Shown here one piece after another: positions 6,768 through 13,487 of a DNA stretch of 13,487 bases. Below the pieces are notes generated by a model. The model ran no database searches. It saw only the letters and a program-made list of their open reading frames with translations, and was not told where the DNA came from. A program made the position numbers and the translations under genes. The stretch is from Crocinitomicaceae bacterium (lineage in GTDB: Bacteria > Bacteroidota > Bacteroidia > Flavobacteriales_D > Crocinitomicaceae). The stretch is from contig JAURNA010000006.1 in NCBI GenBank assembly GCA_030830385.1, forward strand, positions 1-13,487, written 5' to 3'. Positions within the stretch are counted from its first letter, which is position 1; every line of letters begins with the position of its first letter.

Positions 6768-9443
6768 TTATTGCTTGATCACACGAACCATTGAGTTATC
6801 CATTCCATCTGTTACGTTTACAATGTATACGCCGGATTCGAACGGAGAAAGATCAATGGTACCTTCTTTTTCGAGTGCAGTGTCTTCCACTACTACTTTT
6901 CCTGTTATATCAGTAACTGTCATTGTGATACCATCAGTAAGTGTTCCAACGGTGTAGTTGAATACTCCTGAAGATGGGTTCGGGTAGATGGCCATTCCAA
7001 GGTCAGCAACCAACCCTTCGATACCTGCACAAGCATCCACTGTGATGACAACAGAACCAATTGCAACACATCCAACGCTATCTGTTACATTAACAGAGTA
7101 GTTGTATGTACCTGTCCCAACAGTTGCGCCGTCTACAGTGATAATTTGTGTTGTAGAAGCATCGGACCAATCGTATGTTCCGCCCGGGTTACCTGCATCA
7201 AGTGTTGTGGATCCGTTTACACAGATTGTTTGATCATCACCAAGATCAACCACTGGATATGATTCTACCAAATAAACTACGTCGATCAATAAGCATTCGT
7301 TTGTATCGATCACAGTTACAGAGTATGCTCCGGGCCCCGTGGTTTGAATGGTCTGTGTAGATTCCGTCGTGTTCCAGAGGTAATCAACTCCACCAGGTCC
7401 GGCGTCAAGTATAGGCTCGTTTCCCGGGCAGTAAACTATCGTAGCATTTCCAAGGTCAACTTGTGCTACTTCTACTTCGATTGTATCGTTGAGTATACAG
7501 TTTCCACTTTCGTCTGATTTCTCAACAGAATAGAAACCGGGTGTGTTGACACTAATTATCTGGCTGGTATCACCAGTAGACCACATGTAGTTATAGGATA
7601 TCAGCGCATCTGCACCTGCATCCAGTTGAGTGGTGTCAGGGTAACATACGACACGGTAGTCTTCCAGTTCCGGAGCAGTGTAATACCTTATTATAAACAC
7701 CGAGTCACGCGCCCACACTCCGTATGTACCGAGTACATCTACCCAGTGCCATCCTGTTGCTTGGCTTTGGGAGAATTGAGTTGTTTCACCGGTACTCCAC
7801 GAGTAAGCATCCCATCCCAAACCTGGATCAGCAGCTGCACCAAGAATCGTGTCACAGATAGATATTGTATCTGCGAATGGGTCAAATACAGGAGGTGCTG
7901 CAACTGCGAAATTGTCAAATGCGAATCCCTCAAGCGTTACAGATGCGTCTGACCCGAAATTTACTCGGAATCTCACTGATGATTCAGCGAAAAGTGCGGT
8001 AGGAATGGAGTGACTGGCATGTACCCAGCTGTCAACGTTTTCTCCTGTCCATCCTTCTTGGTAACCTGCAGGGCCCCCGTTGATCGTGTTGTCATTGTAC
8101 CAGTTCGGGTCTCCGAAGTTGCCGAGCAGGGTCCATGAAGTTCCATTGTCAGTAGAAAATGTAATGTTTGAACCATCCCATGAGTTTTCACACTCACTGC
8201 GGTATGCCAGTGCTACATGCTCGGTTCCTGTAGCCTGGGTAAGGTCAAAACAAGGGCTTTCTACCCATGCGTTAGCACTATTGCTGTAGTTGGATGTAAG
8301 ACCTGTTGCGAAACAGCTGTCTCCGGAGAACGCTGAGTTCATCTGAGCTTGAGCCGGTGTGCCAAATTCCCAGTTACCGTTGGTTGCGCCGTTTGTTGTG
8401 TTGTATTCCTGCCATCCCGCTCTACCATTTTCAAAGTCTTCCAGATACGGGAATGTACTTACGGAAGGCACGCTAGTAAGAGAGGCCGTCATTGTATTGT
8501 CTACCAGATTTGAATCTACGTTACTCCAAACAGTAACGTTGATGTTATAAGTACCCAGAGTAGAGTAGTCAACAGATTGAGAGAATGTATGCACGTATGT
8601 TCCTCCAGGTGCAATAGCACTTGTAAGAACAACCGTATCAACGATGGTGTTACCCATGTCGTCCATATACATAATGATCAATGAATCTCCAGGCTGGTGA
8701 CCCGATAAACCAATCTCTGAGAGAGTGGTTCCGGGAGTAGAGATTCCTGTGTTACATCCACTCGGAGGAATGCCGTCAATGGAAGCTACAGCAATATCTT
8801 TAGGATATACTTGGTAAACTGAGATATCATCCAATGCACAATCGGAAAAGAAGTCTGATCCTGAAATGAATCGAAATCGAACGCGTACAGAATCTGTGCC
8901 AGCCAGATCAATAAGGCTTAGATCAGCTTCTTTCCAGAGATTTTGGTTGTCTGTAACTGGCCCCCAGAGTATACCCCAAGCTCCGTTGGCTCCAACTGCC
9001 GTGTCTACGTATAGGTTACCCATTGTTGATCCATACTGATGACGCCAGAAGCTTAAGCTTGGTGAGGGGATTGCGGAGAAATTCAGGTACGGACTTACCA
9101 GATGGAAATCGACGTTTGGATACCCTGTTCCGTTACCACTGGCCTCAGCATATATATAACGCCCTGTAATTGTTCCTAGGGTATGGTCTACGGAAGGACC
9201 TGTGTCAGTAGAACTGGTTCCGTCCACGTCAACAGTCCAGTCAACATCGTGTCCAGCTGAAGCGGGGGCTGCATTGTCTCCGTTCATCCACGTGTTGCCT
9301 GTAAATGTGTAAATAGGACCACTTCCGGTAGGGCCAGTAGGCTGAGTCTCGAAATCTTCCACCCAAGGGAAGGAACTGATTGTTTGACCGAAAGATGCAG
9401 TACCCACAACAGTAAATAGCAAGAAAAGTAGCTTTTTATTCAT
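6768..9443 (-). CDS. T9SS-sorted multidomain surface or secreted protein
   Basis: The protein has 891 residues. It begins with a signal peptide (MNKKLLFLLFTVVGTASFGQ). Two related MAM/concanavalin-A-like modules follow, at about 24-212 and 330-515; both open with FPxxEDFE and end with an ALDDISV or AFDNFAV strand. Between them, about 215-322, is a CARDB-like beta domain. Next come four Ig/PKD-like modules, about 518-590, 592-660, 661-730 and 730-805, each with the signature YxWSxxxxTQxI...GxYxVxVxDxxGC (for example YMWSTGDTSQII, YLWNTTESTQTI, YDWSDASTTQII). Residues 815-891 are a classic type A T9SS C-terminal domain: MAIYPNPSSGVFNY, TDITGKVV, LSPFESGVYIVNV and the terminal basic residues. 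It should be exported by Sec, carried across the outer membrane by T9SS and anchored or released by PorU-type sortase. The all-beta modules suggest adhesion or carbohydrate binding, with no catalytic domain seen. Confidence -1.
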   Translation of the reverse strand: MNKKLLFLLFTVVGTASFGQTISSFPWVEDFETQPTGPTGSGPIYTFTGNTWMNGDNAAPASAGHDVDWTVDVDGTSSTDTGPSVDHTLGTITGRYIYAEASGNGTGYPNVDFHLVSPYLNFSAIPSPSLSFWRHQYGSTMGNLYVDTAVGANGAWGILWGPVTDNQNLWKEADLSLIDLAGTDSVRVRFRFISGSDFFSDCALDDISVYQVYPKDIAVASIDGIPPSGCNTGISTPGTTLSEIGLSGHQPGDSLIIMYMDDMGNTIVDTVVLTSAIAPGGTYVHTFSQSVDYSTLGTYNINVTVWSNVDSNLVDNTMTASLTSVPSVSTFPYLEDFENGRAGWQEYNTTNGATNGNWEFGTPAQAQMNSAFSGDSCFATGLTSNYSNSANAWVESPCFDLTQATGTEHVALAYRSECENSWDGSNITFSTDNGTSWTLLGNFGDPNWYNDNTINGGPAGYQEGWTGENVDSWVHASHSIPTALFAESSVRFRVNFGSDASVTLEGFAFDNFAVAAPPVFDPFADTISICDTILGAAADPGLGWDAYSWSTGETTQFSQSQATGWHWVDVLGTYGVWARDSVFIIRYYTAPELEDYRVVCYPDTTQLDAGADALISYNYMWSTGDTSQIISVNTPGFYSVEKSDESGNCILNDTIEVEVAQVDLGNATIVYCPGNEPILDAGPGGVDYLWNTTESTQTIQTTGPGAYSVTVIDTNECLLIDVVYLVESYPVVDLGDDQTICVNGSTTLDAGNPGGTYDWSDASTTQIITVDGATVGTGTYNYSVNVTDSVGCVAIGSVVITVDACAGIEGLVADLGMAIYPNPSSGVFNYTVGTLTDGITMTVTDITGKVVVEDTALEKEGTIDLSPFESGVYIVNVTDGMDNSMVRVIKQ

Positions 9444-9469
9444 ATCAGATTGATTTAAAGTGTTTATGC

Positions 9470-9477
9470 CAAAGTTA
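9470..9477 (-). promoter_or_regulatory. Probable promoter (-7 box) of the T9SS cargo gene
   Basis: Read on the minus strand, TAACTTTG matches the Bacteroidota -7 consensus TAnnTTTG exactly. It ends 26 bases upstream of the ATG at 9443, giving an expected leader of about 20 bases. A TTG -33 element is not evident at the normal distance; only a TTTAA stretch is there. Confidence -1.
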
Positions 9478-9572
9478 AGAAAAAAGTAATAGTGGCATTA
9501 AACATATCCATTCATTGAGATTCCAAAAAATATTCAGCGGTAGGTTAGAAATATTTACGAGAGAAGAATTGG

Positions 9573-9583
9573 CTAATTTTTAG
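9573..9583. promoter_or_regulatory. Candidate operator upstream of dnaE, motif shared with dinB
   Basis: CTAATTTTTAG is a perfect CTAA-N3-TTAG inverted repeat, 109 bases before the dnaE start. Its reverse complement CTAAAAATTAG differs at one base from CTAAAAATCAG at 12738-12748, just before dinB. A shared repressor site is possible, but the region is rich in A and T, so a chance match cannot be excluded. Confidence -1.
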
Positions 9584-9646
9584 AGCAAGGCAGCTGAATG
9601 ATTAAAATGTAGTCAAAAAAAAGACGAATAGATAATCAAAAAGGGC

Positions 9647-9654
9647 TATATTTG
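9647..9654 (+). promoter_or_regulatory. Probable promoter (-7 box) of dnaE-dinB
   Basis: TATATTTG matches TAnnTTTG exactly and would place the transcription start near 9661, about 30 bases before the dnaE ATG. No TTG is present at the usual -33 distance, so the promoter may be weak or depend on an activator or a different sigma factor. The leader is A/T-rich without a Shine-Dalgarno sequence. Confidence -1.
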
Positions 9655-9691
9655 TCCCTCGGTCTCGTTATAAATCATCATTTTTTATTGT

Positions 9692-12600
9692 ATGTATTTG
9701 AATACGCACACCTACTACAGTATGCGTTATGGGGCTTTTGACGCAAAAACGCTTTTGGAACTTGCTGAATGTAAGGGGGTCGAAGCATTGGCGCTAACAG
9801 ATATCAATACAACTTCTGCGTGTCTGAGTTTCATCCGTCAGGCACAGAAGTGCAATGTGAGGCCAGTCGTTGGTGTTGATTTCAGAAACGGAGTTCAACA
9901 ACAGTTTGTAATGCTGGCGAAGAATAACCATGGGTTCGAGCAGATCAACAACTACCTGACCACTGTTCTTCATCATCAGCAGACCGTACCTTCTGTTGCC
10001 CCTATGCTGGGTAACGTCATTGTGATTTACCCGTTTGATAAACATTGCAAACGAACATTACGGTCGAATGAATACATCGGAATACGCCCGGAAGATATTC
10101 CTTTCATTCGCGCAGCAAAAACGGATGTATCAAAAGCGGTGATTTTGCAGACGGTGAGTTTTCGAAACAAACGGGATTACAATGCACATCGTTTACTGCG
10201 TGCGATTGACAACAATACGTTGCTGAGCAAGTTGGCGGTTTCGGAACAGGGAAAAGAACACCATCGTATGATTTCTCGGGAGCGCTTGCTGGTACTTTAC
10301 GAAGAATTCCCCGAAGTCGTGGAGAATACCCGTCAGGTACTGGATGCCTGCTCGATTGATTTTGATTTTTCGGAAACAGCCGAACACCAGAACCAGAAAA
10401 CTTATACAGGGTCGGAGGAGAAGGACATGGAATTATTGATCTGCTGTTGCAGAGAAGGAGTGGAATACCGGTACCCGAATGCTACAGAAGAAATCCATAG
10501 ACGGATTGCCAAAGAGATTGAAACCATTCAGGCAATGGGATTCGTATCGTATTTTTTGATGAATTGGGACATCGTGAACTATGCCCGTTCCAAAGGGTAT
10601 TTTTATGTTGGACGCGGAAGCGGTGCAAACAGTATCGTGGCTTATTTGCTTCGCATTACCGATGTGAATCCCATAGAGCTCGACCTCTATTTTGAACGAT
10701 TCATCAATCTGTATCGAAAGAATCCGCCGGATTTCGACATCGACTTTTCCTGGAGAGATCGCGATGATGTGACGCGTTACATCTTCGAGCGATTCAATCA
10801 TGTGGCCCTGGTGGCAACCTACAATACCTTTCAACGGAGGGCGGTTGTCCGGGAACTGGGAAAGGTTTTGGGTTTACCAAAGGAGGAAATTGATGGACTG
10901 GCGGTTGATGCATTGCCTCCGTGGAAGCGAACCCACCTCTCGGATTTGGTAATGAAGTACGCGGAATACATTCAGGGATTTCCCAGTCACCTGAGTGTGC
11001 ACGCAAGCGGTATTGTCATTTCCCGGAAACCGATTCAGTATTTTTCGGCAACCTTTCTCCCGCCAAAAGGATATCCAACGCTTCAGTTTGATATGCACAT
11101 ATCCGAAGATGTGGGACTTTATAAGTTCGATATCCTCAGTCAGCGTGGGTTGAGCAAAATCAAAGATGCTCTGAACATCATCGGGAACAACTGCCCGGAT
11201 GACCCGGAAATTGACATTCACGACATTCAGCGATTTAAGGAAGATAAACGGATTAAACACATGTTGCGCAACGCACAGGTAACAGGGTGTTTCTATGTTG
11301 AATCGCCCGCGATGCGCATGTTGTTGAGAAAATTGCGGGTAGATGATTACCTGGGGCTGGTTGCGGCGAGTTCGGTCATTCGGCCGGGAGTTGCAAAATC
11401 GGGAATGATGAATGAGTACATCAAACGGTTTCGTCATCCCGAACGACGAAAAGATGCCCATCCGGTGTTGTTGGAGCTCATGCCTGAAACCTATGGGGTG
11501 ATGGTGTACCAGGAAGATGTCATAAAAGTGGCGCACTACTTTGCCGGACTTACCCTTGGAGAAGCCGACAAGATGCGACGGGGTATGTCCGGGAAATTTC
11601 GATCGAGAGAAGAGTTCCGGGCAGTGAAGAAGACGTTTTTTGATAACTGCATGGAGATCGGGTATTCCCATGCATTAACGGCTGAAGTGTGGAGACAAAC
11701 CGAGAGTTTCGCCGGATACGCGTTTGCAAAAGGCCACTCGGCTTCGTATGCAGTGGAAAGTTATCAATGCTTGTTTCTGAAAGCGTATTATCCGCTTGAG
11801 TTTCTCGTAGCAACCATCAATAATTACGGTGGTTTTTTCAGTACGGAAGTGTATGTTCAACAGGCGAGAATGGAAGGAGGTAAGATTCATGCACCGTGCA
11901 TCAATAAAAGTGAGTTGCAAACAACCATTAGAGGAAAGGAAATCTACCTGGGATTCCACCTTGTAAAATCAGTGGATCAAAAAACCGGTTTGACTATCCA
12001 ACGTGAACGGGAAACCAACGGACCCTTTCTTCATTTCGATGATTTTCTGGATCGTGTACACATCGGTTTGGAACAGCTCGGTCTGCTCATTCGCATGAAT
12101 GCCTTCCGGTTTACCGGAAAAGAAAAACGATTGCTGATGTGGGAAGCACATACAAAAGTCAACAAAGGAAAACCCATCGGGTTTATGCGTGATTTGTTTC
12201 GCATCGAACCGAAGAAGTACGAGTTTCCACGTTTGCATCACTCCCGTGACGAAGCTACGTTTGACCAAATGGAATTGCTGGGCTTTCCGTTAAACAGCCC
12301 GTTTACCATTGTTCGCGAAGACGATACTCTCTTTGTGCAGGCTGGAGATCTACACCATTATCACAACAAGGAAGTATGGATCAGGGGCTACCTGGTTCAC
12401 GCCAAGAAAACCATTACGGCCGGAGGTGAACGGATGTTTTTCGGAACCTTTTTAGACGAAAAAGGCGAATGGCTGGACACGGTTCATTTCCCTCAGATTG
12501 CAGCACAGTTTCCCTTTCGGGGAAGAGGAGTGTACAAAGTTCGTGGCACCGTCAATATAGCATACGATTGCACCATTGTGCAGGCATCCTACATGGAGAA

Positions 12601-12700
12601 AATGGCCGTGGTGGAAGATCCACGGTACACAGAAGTAGAAGAAGTGAACAAGCCGGAAGGAGTGGTAACCCACAAACGGCACACCCACATTTTCAATTGA
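9692..12700 (+). CDS. dnaE: DnaE-type DNA polymerase III alpha subunit, short DnaE2-like form
   Basis: The protein has 1002 residues, shorter than replicative DnaE1 (about 1160). An N-terminal PHP domain is present (LNTHTYYSMRYG, ALALTDINTTSA, PVVGVDF), but several metal-ligand positions are changed: Asn4 replaces the first His of HxH, Ile38 replaces the His of TDH, and Asp63 stands where GxE is usual, so PHP-linked proofreading is probably lost. The C-family polymerase core looks intact: GRGSGANS at 307-314, PPDFDIDF with catalytic Asp349 and Asp351, and the third Asp480 in YKFDIL. YQEDVIKVAHYFAGLTLGEADKMRRGM and FAKGHSASYAVESYQ follow, with an HhH region and OB-fold-like end; the usual C-terminal tau-binding extension seems absent. 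The short form and the dinB neighbour 53 bases downstream suggest an error-prone translesion polymerase, probably SOS-induced, rather than the replicative enzyme. Role is inferred; family membership is firm. Confidence -1.
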   Translation: MYLNTHTYYSMRYGAFDAKTLLELAECKGVEALALTDINTTSACLSFIRQAQKCNVRPVVGVDFRNGVQQQFVMLAKNNHGFEQINNYLTTVLHHQQTVPSVAPMLGNVIVIYPFDKHCKRTLRSNEYIGIRPEDIPFIRAAKTDVSKAVILQTVSFRNKRDYNAHRLLRAIDNNTLLSKLAVSEQGKEHHRMISRERLLVLYEEFPEVVENTRQVLDACSIDFDFSETAEHQNQKTYTGSEEKDMELLICCCREGVEYRYPNATEEIHRRIAKEIETIQAMGFVSYFLMNWDIVNYARSKGYFYVGRGSGANSIVAYLLRITDVNPIELDLYFERFINLYRKNPPDFDIDFSWRDRDDVTRYIFERFNHVALVATYNTFQRRAVVRELGKVLGLPKEEIDGLAVDALPPWKRTHLSDLVMKYAEYIQGFPSHLSVHASGIVISRKPIQYFSATFLPPKGYPTLQFDMHISEDVGLYKFDILSQRGLSKIKDALNIIGNNCPDDPEIDIHDIQRFKEDKRIKHMLRNAQVTGCFYVESPAMRMLLRKLRVDDYLGLVAASSVIRPGVAKSGMMNEYIKRFRHPERRKDAHPVLLELMPETYGVMVYQEDVIKVAHYFAGLTLGEADKMRRGMSGKFRSREEFRAVKKTFFDNCMEIGYSHALTAEVWRQTESFAGYAFAKGHSASYAVESYQCLFLKAYYPLEFLVATINNYGGFFSTEVYVQQARMEGGKIHAPCINKSELQTTIRGKEIYLGFHLVKSVDQKTGLTIQRERETNGPFLHFDDFLDRVHIGLEQLGLLIRMNAFRFTGKEKRLLMWEAHTKVNKGKPIGFMRDLFRIEPKKYEFPRLHHSRDEATFDQMELLGFPLNSPFTIVREDDTLFVQAGDLHHYHNKEVWIRGYLVHAKKTITAGGERMFFGTFLDEKGEWLDTVHFPQIAAQFPFRGRGVYKVRGTVNIAYDCTIVQASYMEKMAVVEDPRYTEVEEVNKPEGVVTHKRHTHIFN

Positions 12701-12737
12701 TCGAATAAAGGGCGAAGGGCAGCGGGATGAATTTTTA

Positions 12738-12748
12738 CTAAAAATCAG
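12738..12748. promoter_or_regulatory. Candidate operator or intercistronic motif just before dinB
   Basis: CTAAAAATCAG lies 6-16 bases before the dinB ATG, inside a TACT-N7-AGTA inverted repeat (12736-12750) that runs into the palindrome GTATAC (12748-12753). It matches the reverse complement of the motif at 9573-9583 at 10 of 11 bases. The 53-base dnaE-dinB gap holds no clear terminator and no TAnnTTTG box, so dinB is probably cotranscribed, with this motif giving possible additional control. Confidence -1.
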
Positions 12749-12753
12749 TATAC

Positions 12754-13487
12754 ATGGAGCGTTCCATTGTTCATTTGGATCTTGACACCTTTTTTGTGTC
12801 ATGCGAACGGTTGATGGACAGCCGTTTGACGGGTAGGCCTGTCTTGATTGGAGGCACGACTGATCGTGGTGTAGTGGCTTCGTGCAGTTATGAAGCACGC
12901 AAGTTTGGAATCCATTCGGCGATGCCCATGCGGATGGCGAAAGAATTGTGCCCGGAAGCTGTCATTTTACGTGGCAATTCGGGTATATACAGCCAGTTTT
13001 CGGAAATTGTCACCGAAATTATCAGGGAAACCCTACCGCTCTACGAGAAAACATCCATTGATGAGTTTTACCTGGACTTGACCGGAATGGATCAATTTTT
13101 TGGATGCCACAAACTCGCGACGGAATTGCGACAACGAATCATCAAAGAGAGCGGACTTCCACTTTCATTTGGCTTATCCATCAACAAAACGGTTTCTAAA
13201 ATTGCAACGGGGGAAGCCAAACCCAACAATGAAATGCGCATCGAAAATGGTACGGAAAAGCCGTTTCTGGCACCGCTTTCGGTGAAGAAAATTCCCATGG
13301 TGGGCGATCAAACCTACCGAACGCTGTGCAACCTTGGTGTAAAGCGTATACAAACCGTACAGGAGATGCCGGTTGAAGTCATGGAACGGGTGTTTGGAAA
13401 GCTCGGAACCACCATCTGGAAAAAAGCGCAGGGAATTGATCACTCTCCGGTAATTCCCCATCAGGAACGAAAATCGATTTCTACCGA
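12754..13487 (+). CDS. dinB: DNA polymerase IV (DinB), Y-family; C-terminus cut off
   Basis: ATG at 12754 opens a frame of 244 codons that runs off the right edge. The palm and finger motifs of Y-family polymerases are all there: HLDLDTFFVSCE near 7-18 with metal ligands Asp9 and, in the SIDE motif (101-104), Asp103 and Glu104; Phe13/Phe14 at the steric-gate position; YEARKFGIHSAMPM near 46-59; and SINKTVSKIATGEAKPN at 142-158. The thumb helix-hairpin-helix region follows (KKIPMVGDQTYRTL near 178-191, GTTIWKKAQGID near 218-229), with MVGDQT in place of the common GxGxxT. The little-finger domain and any clamp-binding tail lie outside the window. Because the catalytic carboxylates are kept, this is an active DinB rather than a non-catalytic ImuB. 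It follows dnaE after 53 bases and likely works with it in lesion bypass. Confidence -1.
   Translation, partial: MERSIVHLDLDTFFVSCERLMDSRLTGRPVLIGGTTDRGVVASCSYEARKFGIHSAMPMRMAKELCPEAVILRGNSGIYSQFSEIVTEIIRETLPLYEKTSIDEFYLDLTGMDQFFGCHKLATELRQRIIKESGLPLSFGLSINKTVSKIATGEAKPNNEMRIENGTEKPFLAPLSVKKIPMVGDQTYRTLCNLGVKRIQTVQEMPVEVMERVFGKLGTTIWKKAQGIDHSPVIPHQERKSIST

Noticed and set aside
10874..11671. A 265-codon minus-strand frame inside dnaE
   Set aside because: It is fully antisense to the conserved polymerase core and its translation lacks recognisable domains; it is a shadow of codon usage in dnaE.

Overview
The window looks like chromosomal DNA from a marine or freshwater Bacteroidota bacterium, most likely of the order Flavobacteriales. 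The reasons are a type IX secretion (T9SS) C-terminal sorting domain, a CRTAC1-like FG-GAP/ASPIC protein, a DnaE polymerase of the short Bacteroidota type, start codons without Shine-Dalgarno sequences, and TAnnTTTG -7 promoter boxes of the Bacteroidota sigma factor. No mobile element, tRNA, rRNA or CRISPR array was seen.

Layout, left to right. (1) 1-1201, minus: the first 400 codons of an exported DUF547 protein that runs off the left edge; after the DUF547 domain it continues into what looks like an outer-membrane beta-barrel. (2) 1330-4581, plus: a 1083-residue exported protein with seven FG-GAP/VCBS calcium-binding-like motifs, an ASPIC/UnbV domain, and seven more motifs. (3) 4588-6663, minus: an exported DUF255/YyaL (SPATA20-type) thioredoxin-fold protein, convergent with the previous gene and only 6 bases from it. 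(4) 6768-9443, minus: an 891-residue surface or secreted T9SS cargo protein, followed by a strong intrinsic terminator. (5) 9692-12700, plus: a short DnaE-type DNA polymerase with a degenerate PHP domain. (6) 12754 to the right edge, plus: DinB (Pol IV), cut by the window end.

Two themes stand out. The left two thirds encodes four unrelated envelope or exported proteins, all with signal peptides. The right third is a translesion synthesis pair, dnaE followed by dinB, probably one transcription unit. A near-identical 11-base motif (CTAAAAATYAG) occurs upstream of each polymerase gene and may be a shared operator. No LexA-like, imuA or umuD gene is visible here. I found no convincing wholly new system. 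The best leads are the DUF547-barrel fusion, the shared motif at the polymerase pair, and the 7+7 arrangement of FG-GAP motifs around the ASPIC domain.
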